This document shows positions 9,662 to 16,522 of a stretch of 64,000 bases of DNA, one piece after another. Both the position numbers and the translations under genes were made by a program. Numbering within the stretch: the first letter of the stretch is position 1; the number at the start of each line of letters is the position of its first letter. The DNA is from Brevibacterium iodinum ATCC 49514. Lineage in GTDB: Bacteria > Actinomycetota > Actinomycetes > Actinomycetales > Brevibacteriaceae. The notes beneath the pieces were generated by a model that saw only the letters and a program-made list of their open reading frames with translations, was not told the DNA's origin and did not search any database. The stretch is taken from the NCBI RefSeq assembly GCF_900169265.1, contig NZ_FXYX01000017.1, positions 1 to 64,000 on the forward strand, read 5' to 3'.

Positions 9662-9709
9662 AGGCGATGGGGCGTGCTGCCGTTTCGAGCAGTGCGCCCC
9701 ATCGCCTTT
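9662..9709 (+). terminator. Rho-independent terminator after the permease gene
   Basis: AGGCGATGGGGCG and GCGCCCCATCGCCT form the outer stem. GCTGC and GAGCAG in the loop pair further. A short T-rich tail follows. It starts 11 bases after the permease stop. Confidence 0.8.
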
Positions 9710-9961
9710 GTGCATTTCAGCATCGAGTTTTGGACCAGTCATCGGGTTCAAACTCGATCATCTGGTCAGAACTCGATTGGTCCTGCACCACGGCGAGAAC
9801 GCACCGCACCACTTTCGGTGCTGCCGTGCGCTGCTTCTCGTCCTAGGCGTCTGCTCGCGTCTTGATGGTTTGGACGCAGAGTGGTCTCCGGCCGGCGTGC
9901 AACGGTCCGGGAATGCAGAAGTGCCGCAGCCTCGCCTGAGCGATGCTGCGGCACTCTCCCC
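9710..9961. other. Intergenic spacer before tRNA-Pro
   Basis: I see no gene here. The open frames have no recognisable product. The stretch contains TTTTGGACCAGTCATCGGGT, and a partial echo of it (TCAAACTCGATCATCTGGTC) follows, but no mobile element can be defined. Confidence 0.3.
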
Positions 9962-10038
9962 TGGTCGGGATAGCGGGATTCGAACCCACGACCTCCTCGT
10001 CCCGAACGAGGCGCGCTACCAAGCTGCGCTATATCCCG
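9962..10038 (-). tRNA. tRNA-Pro (CGG)
   Basis: On the minus strand the cloverleaf begins CGGGATATAGCGCAGCTTGG. It has a 7-bp acceptor stem (CGGGATA with TATCCCG), an anticodon stem CCTCG/CGAGG with loop TTCGGGA (anticodon CGG), and a T arm with GGTTCGAATCC. Discriminator A and an encoded CCA follow at 9962-9965. Confidence 0.95.
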
Positions 10039-10120
10039 TGACCAGGAACTACTATAGCGATGGGAACGCGATCTGAAAAATCGGAAAGGACCTCTGCTCG
10101 AGAATGAAAGGTATGTCTCA

Positions 10121-10618
10121 TTGGCACTGACAGCCGAAAGCATCACCAGCACTGCGCTGAGCATCCTTTCGCAGTACGGACTGGGCGATCTGTCCATGCG
10201 CCGGCTCGCCCGTGAACTCGACGTTCAGCCCTCTGCACTGTACTGGCACGTCAAGGACAAGCAGTCACTGCTCATCCTCATTTCACGTTCGCTCAAAGCC
10301 GAAGTCGACGCCCTGTGCCCCGCCACTGCCGACCCGCTCGCTGCGGCCATGTCTCTGCGCGAGGTGCTGCTCAAATACCGTGATGGAGCAGAGATCGTGC
10401 TGCTGGGGTATTCGATCACTCCTCCAGACGTTGCCCCTCAGGCTCTGGGAGCCGATCGCCTGGGTGCCGAACTCTCTCACGGAATCCTCACGCTCACACT
10501 CGGTGCCGTGGCCGTCGAACAGAACCGCAGACTCTTCGCGATCGATCCCGCCGATGCGGCAGAGAATTTCGCTGCCAATGCCTCGCTCCTGCTGCGATCT
10601 TCCCGGAGACTGCCTTGA
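10121..10618 (+). CDS. TetR-family transcriptional regulator
   Basis: The N-terminal helix-turn-helix reads GLGDLSMRRLARELDVQPSA then LYWHVKDKQSLL, typical of the TetR group whose C-terminal domain resembles that of TetR itself. The start is the TTG at 10121; the nearby ATG at 10113 is out of frame. At 165 residues it is shorter than the usual 190-220, so the ligand domain may be trimmed. It has no close partner gene: a tRNA-Pro lies upstream and a tRNA-Val downstream. Its target is unknown. Confidence 0.75.
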   Translation: MALTAESITSTALSILSQYGLGDLSMRRLARELDVQPSALYWHVKDKQSLLILISRSLKAEVDALCPATADPLAAAMSLREVLLKYRDGAEIVLLGYSITPPDVAPQALGADRLGAELSHGILTLTLGAVAVEQNRRLFAIDPADAAENFAANASLLLRSSRRLP

Positions 10619-10712
10619 CCGGCACACTCATCGCCGTCGATCCCGTTTCGCCGCTCACCTCGGGATGTGGCATACTGATCAAGCGCTGTCGCAGTGGTCG
10701 ACGACGCAGGTG

Positions 10713-10786
10713 GGGCCTATAGCTCAGTTGGCTAGAGCATCTCGTTTACACCGAGAGGGTCGGGGGTTCGAGTCCCTCTGGGCCCA
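10713..10786 (+). tRNA. tRNA-Val (UAC)
   Basis: The acceptor stem is GGGCCTA with TGGGCCC, the D arm is AGCTCAGTTGGCTAGAGC, and the anticodon stem TCTCG/CGAGA encloses the loop TTTACAC (anticodon TAC). The T arm contains GGTTCGAGTCC. Discriminator A is at 10786. Only CC of the CCA is encoded. Confidence 0.95.
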
Positions 10787-10791
10787 CCGTC

Positions 10792-10822
10792 AAGGCATCC
10801 CATGTTCACGGGGTGCCTTTTC
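10792..10822 (+). terminator. Terminator downstream of tRNA-Val
   Basis: AAGGCATCCC pairs with GGGGTGCCTT (one G-T pair) and is followed by a T run, six bases after the tRNA. Confidence 0.8.
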
Positions 10823-10920
10823 CGTGTTCCGACCCAACTCACCAGCCCAGATCGGCAGGTCCGATCCACGCAGGTCCGAGCCCGCCGCCCCGAAACTCGC
10901 CGAGGCGGCCACGGGGTCGA

Positions 10921-11268
10921 TCACCCCCTGTCGATCTCTGTGCGGATCGTGAGCAGGAACGCCGCATCGGTCAACGCCTCCACCGAGTGCTTCTGCGGGG
11001 GAATAGCGATGAGTTCTCCCGCACCCAGTTCCCACGATTCGTCGGCAGTCACCATCCGCAACTGGCCCGTGACGATGTGCAACGTCGCTTCCGGTGGAGC
11101 ATCATGTTCTGCGAGTTCTGCACCCGCTCGCATAGTCAGCAGGGCCTGCCGGAGATAGGTTCCGGCGAAAACACCCTTGGCGGCCCTTCCGCCGCGTGCC
11201 CCTCGCGCCTTCTCCAACAGCTCTGCGCTGAGGGTCTCCAGGTTCTGTGCGGATACCTGATTGGTCAT
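10921..11268 (-). CDS. Small cupin-domain protein
   Basis: A single cupin barrel of 115 residues. The first cupin motif region is AGAELAEHDAPPEATLHIVT and the second is GELIAIPPQKHSVEALTD, with His and Glu candidates for a metal site. The N-terminal 40 residues are rich in Ala, Gly and Arg. It is divergent from a second cupin-containing gene that begins about 110 bases away, so the two may share a promoter region and act in a related stress or nitrogen-oxide response. That link is inference. Confidence 0.75.
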   Translation of the reverse strand: MTNQVSAQNLETLSAELLEKARGARGGRAAKGVFAGTYLRQALLTMRAGAELAEHDAPPEATLHIVTGQLRMVTADESWELGAGELIAIPPQKHSVEALTDAAFLLTIRTEIDRG

Positions 11269-11390
11269 CGTAAGCTCCTCCTGAGTTGCCTGCAGTCCTG
11301 ATGCTTGCTCCTCGCCTCAGGGTAGCCTAGTTTTCGATCTGTGGTGATAGCTTCGAAGAGGAATCAGAGAAGCAAGTGAGAGGACATGCT

Positions 11391-11981
11391 GTGGCAGACG
11401 AACCCGTCATCGACGTCCGGACCATACCGAAGCCGGAGAGACATCCCCTCATCATCAAAGCTTATGAAGATCTCGAAGTCGGCACAGGCCTGATCCTCAT
11501 CAATGACCACCCGCCCGAGGGTCTGCGTGCGGAGTTGGCACGCGAGTTCGCCGAGTCGGTCGGATGGGAGCCGCTGGAGGGCACCGAGGATGAGGTCCGG
11601 GTGCGCATCGTCCGCCGTGCGTCCACCCCTGCGCCTCGCGTCGTCCTCAACGTCGCCGAACTCAGCGAGACTGTCGAGGATTCCGGGTCCGTCTGGCAGC
11701 TGCCGACGCAGCACCGTGACCTCGATGCGAATGTCATCGCGCTCGCTCCGGGTGGCGAGATCCGCGAACACACCGGCCCGTCTCTCGACGTCCTCATCCA
11801 CGTCCTCGCCGGAGGGGGCACCCTTGAGACTGAAACCGGGACGATCGACCTGTCCCCCGGCCAGATCGTGTGGCTGCCCCGTCGCTCCCGCCGTCGCTTC
11901 CTGGCCGACGCCGAGGCGGGACTGCAGTACTTCTCGGTCCATCAGCGCAAACAGGGGCTGAGTATCACGGCTCGCAGCTGA
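11391..11981 (+). CDS. DUF2249 domain - cupin fusion protein
   Basis: Residues 1-75 match the DUF2249 pattern (VIDVRTIPKPERHPLIIKAY, then LILINDHPPEGLRAELAREF), found with hemerythrin-like and nitric-oxide-related proteins. Residues 95-190 form a cupin with PGGEIREHTGPSLDVLIHVL and PGQIVWLPRRSRRRF. The GTG at 11391 gives MADEPVIDVR and is preferred; the frame is also open from a GTG at 11376. The function is unknown, and binding of a metal or small ligand is inferred from the cupin fold. Confidence 0.7.
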   Translation: MADEPVIDVRTIPKPERHPLIIKAYEDLEVGTGLILINDHPPEGLRAELAREFAESVGWEPLEGTEDEVRVRIVRRASTPAPRVVLNVAELSETVEDSGSVWQLPTQHRDLDANVIALAPGGEIREHTGPSLDVLIHVLAGGGTLETETGTIDLSPGQIVWLPRRSRRRFLADAEAGLQYFSVHQRKQGLSITARS

Positions 11982-12009
11982 TGAATGGGCTGGACACCCG
12001 GATCGGTGA

Positions 12010-12438
12010 TCAGCTTCCCGGCTCCGGATCATCCGGACGGGCAGCGGCGATCGCGATGAGCCTGCGCAGCACCGCCTCGTCGATGTGCTCCAGACGACGC
12101 ACGTAGACGCAACCGGCCCCCTCGGTGTATTTTCCGAGCTGCGGGAGCAGCTTTGCTCCTTCGGGAAGGTCCTTGAGTCCGTACAGCGAGAGTTGGCTCT
12201 TGCGCGGGGAGAATCCCGTGGCCGGCCACTCACCGTGGTTGCGCGGGTTCACGGGCGACCGATAGTGGTACCGACCGTAGCCGACGATCGAGGGTCCCCA
12301 CATCACAGGATCCTCACCGGTGACGTCTCGGAAGATCGCATCGAGAGCGATCCCGTCCTCGCGACGCTTCTCTGGAGTCACCGAATCGAGGTATGCGGTG
12401 ACATCGGCATCGGTCGGCTGGGTCTTGTTCTCTGCAAT
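12010..12438 (-). CDS. DUF1801 domain protein
   Basis: The body (MWGPSIVGYGRYHYRSPVNP, then GFSPRKSQLSLYGL) is a clear DUF1801/YdhG-like fold of unknown biochemical role. The first standard start in frame is the GTG at 12381. The family-typical segment IAENKTQPTDADVTAYLDSV continues in frame upstream of it with no ATG, GTG or TTG. An ATT at 12438 is the best candidate for a rare start, giving 142 residues. The gene sits 17 bases after the end of the Lrp regulator gene on the same strand, so the two may be cotranscribed. Confidence 0.65.
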   Translation of the reverse strand: MAENKTQPTDADVTAYLDSVTPEKRREDGIALDAIFRDVTGEDPVMWGPSIVGYGRYHYRSPVNPRNHGEWPATGFSPRKSQLSLYGLKDLPEGAKLLPQLGKYTEGAGCVYVRRLEHIDEAVLRRLIAIAAARPDDPEPGS

Positions 12439-12455
12439 GAAGCCAGTATGGCAAT

Positions 12456-12932
12456 TCAGGCCTCCGAAGGAATCCAGGCAGAACCGTCTTCGACCCGATA
12501 GATGAGGTTCGTGCGCGTATGTGCGACAGCGGGGTATCGGGTGAGGTAGTCGAGGACGAAGGACTGCACCGCAGCGGTGTCAGTGGCGACGATATGCAGC
12601 AGGTAGTCATCGGCTCCGGCCATGTGGTACATCCGCACCACCCCCGGGAACTTCGGCGCAGCCGCCGTGAATGCGTCGATTTCGGCCCGATCGTGTTTGG
12701 CCAGCCGGATCGACACGAGCGCCTGCAGTCCGACCCCGAGCGCAGTCGGATCGACGTCGATATGGAAGCCGCGGATGACGCCGAGCGACTTCAGTCTCTT
12801 GAGACGCAGGGAGACCGTCGATTCGGAGATCCCGACGGCTGCAGCCAAGACCGCACCTGAGGCCCGCGCATCAGCGTTGAGCTCCTGCAGAAGGCGAAGA
12901 TCGGTGTCATCGAGTGAGACGTTCTGCGACAT
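12456..12932 (-). CDS. Lrp/AsnC-family transcriptional regulator
   Basis: It has an N-terminal helix-turn-helix (DTDLRLLQELNADARASGAV, then AVGISESTVSLRLKRLKSLG) and a C-terminal RAM domain that binds amino acids (residues about 70-150). These regulators form octamers and usually control amino acid metabolism. The divergent neighbour is a PLP-dependent sulphur amino acid enzyme about 110 bases away, the natural target. The length of 158 residues is normal. Confidence 0.9.
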   Translation of the reverse strand: MSQNVSLDDTDLRLLQELNADARASGAVLAAAVGISESTVSLRLKRLKSLGVIRGFHIDVDPTALGVGLQALVSIRLAKHDRAEIDAFTAAAPKFPGVVRMYHMAGADDYLLHIVATDTAAVQSFVLDYLTRYPAVAHTRTNLIYRVEDGSAWIPSEA

Positions 12933-13041
12933 GAGTCACAGTCTCCCATATCTGTTCGCAGACTATTGCCGAAACGGCCGAATACTTGGAGGATATTGCG
13001 CGTTCATTGCACAGACCGGGAGAAGTGTATTGAATGCGCTT

Positions 13042-14223
13042 ATGACTTCTATGCACCCTGAGACCCGTATGGTTCACGGCGGAATGGCCGGTCTCGCGGC
13101 CGCAGGCGTCCACGTCCCCGCCATCGACCTCTCCACCACCAACCCGGTCAACGACGTCCGCACGGGAGGAGATTCCTATGAGAGCCTCGCCGGCGGACAT
13201 CCTCTGAAAGAAGGGGACTCCCCCGTCTACCAACGTCTGTGGCAACCTGGTGTGGCGCGGTTCGAATCCGCGCTCGCCGAATTGGAGAACGCCGAATCTG
13301 CTGTCGCCTTCTCCACGGGAATGGCCGCCATGACCGCCGCACTACTCGCTGCAGTCGAAGCCGGAACTCCCCATATCGTCGCCGTCCGCCCCCTCTACGG
13401 CGGCAGTGACCACCTGCTCGAGTCAGGCCTTCTCGGCACGTCGGTGACCTGGGCGGAGGAGGACCAGATCGCCGAGGCGATTCGTGACGACACCGGGCTC
13501 GTCATCGTCGAGACACCGGCGAACCCCAGCCTCGACCTCGTCGACATCGGCTCGGTCGTCACCGCAGCGGGAGATGTGCCGGTGCTGGTCGACAACACCT
13601 TCTGCACCCCGGTGCTCCAACGGCCGATCGACCACGGGGCCGCGCTCGTTCTCCACAGCGCCACGAAATACCTCGGTGGTCACGGCGACGCCATGGGCGG
13701 AATCATCGCGACGAACACCGAATGGACCATGTGTCTGCGCCGGGTCCGCGCCATCACAGGGGCCCTCCTGCACCCGATGGGCGCCTATCTCCTCCATCGC
13801 GGGCTGCGGACGCTGGCCGTGCGGATGCGCGCAGCTCAGGCCACCGCAGGTGAGCTCGCTCGTCGTCTTCAGACGCGCCCCGAGGTCGGCCAGGTCCACT
13901 ACCCAGGTCTCGCCGGGTCCGATCCGCGAGGCTTGGTCGGTTCGCAGATGCGCGGCGGAGGGGCGATGATCGCCATCGAACTTGCCGGTGGATTCGAAGC
14001 GGCACGCACCTTCGTCGAACACTGCGACCTCATCGTGCACGCGGTCTCGCTCGGCGGCGCCGATACCCTCGTCCAGCATCCGGCCTCGCTCACACACCGG
14101 CCCGTAACCGCGACGGCGAAGCCCGGAGACGGCCTCGTCCGCCTGTCGGTCGGGCTCGAACATGTCGACGACCTCGCCCGCGACCTGTTCACAGCGCTGG
14201 ACGCTATCCGCGACGCGGCCTGA
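13042..14223 (+). CDS. Cys/Met-metabolism PLP-dependent enzyme (cystathionine gamma-synthase or methionine gamma-lyase type)
   Basis: This is a fold-type I trans-sulphuration enzyme of 393 residues. The PLP lysine is in VLHSATKYLGGHGDAMGG. The substrate loop RPLYGGSDHLL has Gly where classical methionine gamma-lyases have Cys (YGC), which leans towards a synthase or a cystathionine lyase. FSTGMAAMTAALLAAVEAG and VIVETPANPSLDLVDI are the usual cofactor blocks. The ATG at 13042 is chosen because the homologous region starts there. It is divergent from an Lrp regulator, suggesting amino acid control. The exact reaction cannot be fixed by eye. Confidence 0.82.
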   Translation: MTSMHPETRMVHGGMAGLAAAGVHVPAIDLSTTNPVNDVRTGGDSYESLAGGHPLKEGDSPVYQRLWQPGVARFESALAELENAESAVAFSTGMAAMTAALLAAVEAGTPHIVAVRPLYGGSDHLLESGLLGTSVTWAEEDQIAEAIRDDTGLVIVETPANPSLDLVDIGSVVTAAGDVPVLVDNTFCTPVLQRPIDHGAALVLHSATKYLGGHGDAMGGIIATNTEWTMCLRRVRAITGALLHPMGAYLLHRGLRTLAVRMRAAQATAGELARRLQTRPEVGQVHYPGLAGSDPRGLVGSQMRGGGAMIAIELAGGFEAARTFVEHCDLIVHAVSLGGADTLVQHPASLTHRPVTATAKPGDGLVRLSVGLEHVDDLARDLFTALDAIRDAA

Positions 14224-14294
14224 CACCGCTCACACGTCGAACGTCTCAACCGACTCTTGACCTTGACGCAGCGTCAACTTCTAAGCTGTCAGGC

Positions 14295-14826
14295 ATGGAC
14301 TGGTCCATTCAGGAAGTCGCACGGCTGACGGGAACGACGAGCCGAACCCTGCGTCATTATGACGCCATCGGTCTGCTGCCTCCGACCTCCATCGCCGCCA
14401 ACGGCTATCGCTGCTACGACGAAGCAGCCCTGGTGCGCCTCCAGCGCATCCTGCTGCTCAAGGAGCTGGGGAGCCGACGCCTACCGACGAGGAGATGAAT
14501 GGTGGTCCAGCCGATCGCCTGAGGGGAAGAAGGAGTGGAAAGCCCTCGTTTCCACCCTCTCCGAGGACTGGATCGCCGCCGCCGAGGCGGGGGCGCGTCC
14601 CGAATCGGACCGCTGCCAGGACCTCGCCCGACGCCATATCGAATGGCTGCGAGCAGTTCCGGGCACGCCCGCAGATAATCCCGACGGAGACCTCGGAGGA
14701 TACGTTCGCGGTCTCGGGCAGATGTATGTCGACGACCCGCGGTTCTGCGCGAACTAAGGCGGAACCGCGGGAGCCGAGCTCGTCAGAGACTCACTCGACC
14801 ACTACCTCGAGGCCAAAGGCCTCTGA
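14295..14826 (+). pseudogene. MerR-family regulator with TipAS domain, inactivated
   Basis: The N-terminus is an intact MerR helix-turn-helix (WSIQEVARLTGTTSRTLRHY, then DAIGLLPPTSIAANGYRCYD). Near 14478 the frame breaks and much of the linker is missing. A TipAS-type ligand domain resumes in another frame (KKEWKALVSTLSEDW, ARRHIEWLRAVPG, YVRGLGQMYVDDPRFCAN). Codon 14753-14755 is TAA where the family has Tyr (FCANY); the frame then continues GGTAGAELVRDSLDHYLEAK up to the TGA at 14824-14826. TipA-like proteins sense thiopeptides and drugs; this copy cannot work. Confidence 0.85.
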
Positions 14827-14852
14827 GTCGATCTGAGCCGGGCAGCACCGGA

Positions 14853-15257
14853 TCAGGACAGTTCGGAGAGCGCCTGCCGAATCTTCTCGGCGGGCGCCTC
14901 CAGCTGCTCCGGTGTCTGCATCGGAGCACGGTCGGAGATGTCGAAGTCTTCCATGGAGTTCGTCGGCAGGACATGGATGTGCATGTGGGGCACTTCGTAG
15001 CCGACTATGAGGAGGCCGATACGCTCGCAGTCGAAGGCCGCTTTCTGGGCTTCTCCGATCCTCTTCGCCACTGCGGTGAGGTGGGCGAGAAGCTCTGCGT
15101 CGGCGTCGATCCAGTGGGAGATCTCGTCGCGCGGGACGACCATCACATGGCCCTCGGTCATCGGAGCGACATCGAGGAGTGCGACGCACTTGTCATCCTG
15201 ATGGACGAAGGTGCCGGGGATCTCTCCGTTGATGATCTTCGTGAACAGCGTGGCCAT
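14853..15257 (-). CDS. HIT-family nucleotide hydrolase/transferase
   Basis: The histidine triad is HMHIHVLP (residues about 95-102), and the N-terminus ATLFTKIINGEIPGTFVHQD is typical of the HinT-like branch. Such enzymes hydrolyse AMP linked to amines or lysine. The length of 134 residues is normal. It ends 27 bases beyond the broken TipAS gene, which it faces, and lies 65 bases downstream of ahpE on the same strand. Confidence 0.9.
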   Translation of the reverse strand: MATLFTKIINGEIPGTFVHQDDKCVALLDVAPMTEGHVMVVPRDEISHWIDADAELLAHLTAVAKRIGEAQKAAFDCERIGLLIVGYEVPHMHIHVLPTNSMEDFDISDRAPMQTPEQLEAPAEKIRQALSELS

Positions 15258-15321
15258 AAGGTGTCCTCCTCAACAGGCGCCGAAGGTGGCTTCAATCGGT
15301 TCTTCGGCGGGGGCTCGATTC

Positions 15322-15789
15322 TCAGAGGCTGGAAAGCGCCGCGGCGAAATCCTCGGAGAAGTCCCGAGTCTCGGTGCGTGCGACATGCCTGCCACTCACG
15401 ATCGTACCCCCAGGTGAGATGACGAAGACTCCTCGTTCGGCGACACCGTGGATCTCGTCGAAGACGCCGAACGCGCGAGCCGCTTCACCGTGGGGCCAGA
15501 AGTCCGATGCGAGAGTGACGTCGACCCTCGTCTGCCGGGCCCACGCTGCCAAGGTGTACTTGGAGTCGGTTGAGACGACCACGACGTCGACGGCATGGGA
15601 GCCCTTTCGCATCTGTTCCTGCCACTGTTCGAGAGCGGCGAGTTCGTCTCCGCAGATCGGAGAGAAGGCGAACGGAACGAATGCGAGCACACGAGCGGTA
15701 AGTGGGGCCGCCTCGATGAGGGTGATGACCGATCCGAGGTGATCCGGAAGGGTGAGATCCGGGGCCCGATCACCGGGCCGCAGGATCAT
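15322..15789 (-). CDS. ahpE: Peroxiredoxin, AhpE type (one-Cys)
   Basis: It reduces peroxides in the cytoplasm. The peroxidatic cysteine is Cys46 in FAFSPICGDEL, and the block LASDFWPHGEAARAFGVFDE is diagnostic for the actinobacterial AhpE branch. The ATG at 15787-15789 gives 155 residues, the normal length. It overlaps the stop of the DUF3052 gene by an ATGA, indicating translational coupling. The order DUF3052, ahpE next to aceE is conserved in mycobacteria (Rv2239c, Rv2238c, Rv2241). Confidence 0.9.
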   Translation of the reverse strand: MILRPGDRAPDLTLPDHLGSVITLIEAAPLTARVLAFVPFAFSPICGDELAALEQWQEQMRKGSHAVDVVVVSTDSKYTLAAWARQTRVDVTLASDFWPHGEAARAFGVFDEIHGVAERGVFVISPGGTIVSGRHVARTETRDFSEDFAAALSSL

Positions 15790-16229
15790 GAATAGTTCTT
15801 CTTGCCCACGAGCCGGAATCCGGCCCAATCGTCGGCGGCGCTGACCGTGGAGGTCACGTGCATTCCGGCGGTGGGAGCCGCCTCGGAGATGTCTGCGGGG
15901 CTGATGTGTCCCGGACGGTTCGCCTTCGGGCTGAGCAGCCACACGACTCCGCCCTCCCTCAGTGTGGTCTGGGCGTCGACGAGACCGTCGACGAGGTCAT
16001 CGTCGTCCGACCGCCACCACATGAGGATCACGTCGTAGACGTCATCCTCTTCGCCATCGGCGATCTTGTCTCCGATGATGTTCTCGATCGCCTCGCAGAG
16101 TGCCTGATCGACGTCGTCGTCATAGCCGACCTCTTGCACATAGTCGCCCTTTTTCAAGCCGAGGTTGTGTCCCAGCTCGGTTGCGAGGGTCGAAATGGAG
16201 GATGTCCTTTCAGAAGCGGAGTTGCTCAT
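15786..16229 (-). CDS. DUF3052 family protein
   Basis: An acidic protein of 147 residues conserved next to aceE in actinobacteria (Rv2239c family). The core has ATELGHNLGLKKGDYVQEVG, DVILMWWRSDDDDLVDGLVD and EGGVVWLLSPKANRPGHIS, a nucleotide-binding-like alternating pattern of unknown role. The ATG at 16227-16229 is used; the longer frame to 16307 lacks family-like sequence. Its stop overlaps the ahpE start. It is divergent from aceE. Confidence 0.85.
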   Translation of the reverse strand: MSNSASERTSSISTLATELGHNLGLKKGDYVQEVGYDDDVDQALCEAIENIIGDKIADGEEDDVYDVILMWWRSDDDDLVDGLVDAQTTLREGGVVWLLSPKANRPGHISPADISEAAPTAGMHVTSTVSAADDWAGFRLVGKKNYS

Positions 16230-16522
16230 GCCTGTATTCTTCCGCCAACAGTGGTCAAGGTGCAAATATCGGCGCGCCCGCGCGCCGCAAGCGCACTCAA
16301 ACGGCACTCAATCAGCACACCGGACTGTGAGCCTGTCAGCACAGTGCGCAGATGCGTCAGAGAGATCACAACTTCGCGGGAGCGCGAAGTTCGACTGGGA
16401 GTACTAGGCTGACAAGTAGATCGGGTGGCCTCTGGGCTCAGACAACCTGCGGAGCACACACCATCCGATGGTCATGATCTCTACACCAAAGAAGATCGTG
16501 GAGCTGAAGAGAGGACCACATC
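16230..16522. promoter_or_regulatory. Divergent promoter region of DUF3052/ahpE and aceE
   Basis: About 290 bases without a gene between two divergent operons. It must hold both promoters. GAAGAGAGGA about 10 bases before the aceE GTG is the ribosome site. No clear operator stands out by eye. Confidence 0.45.
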
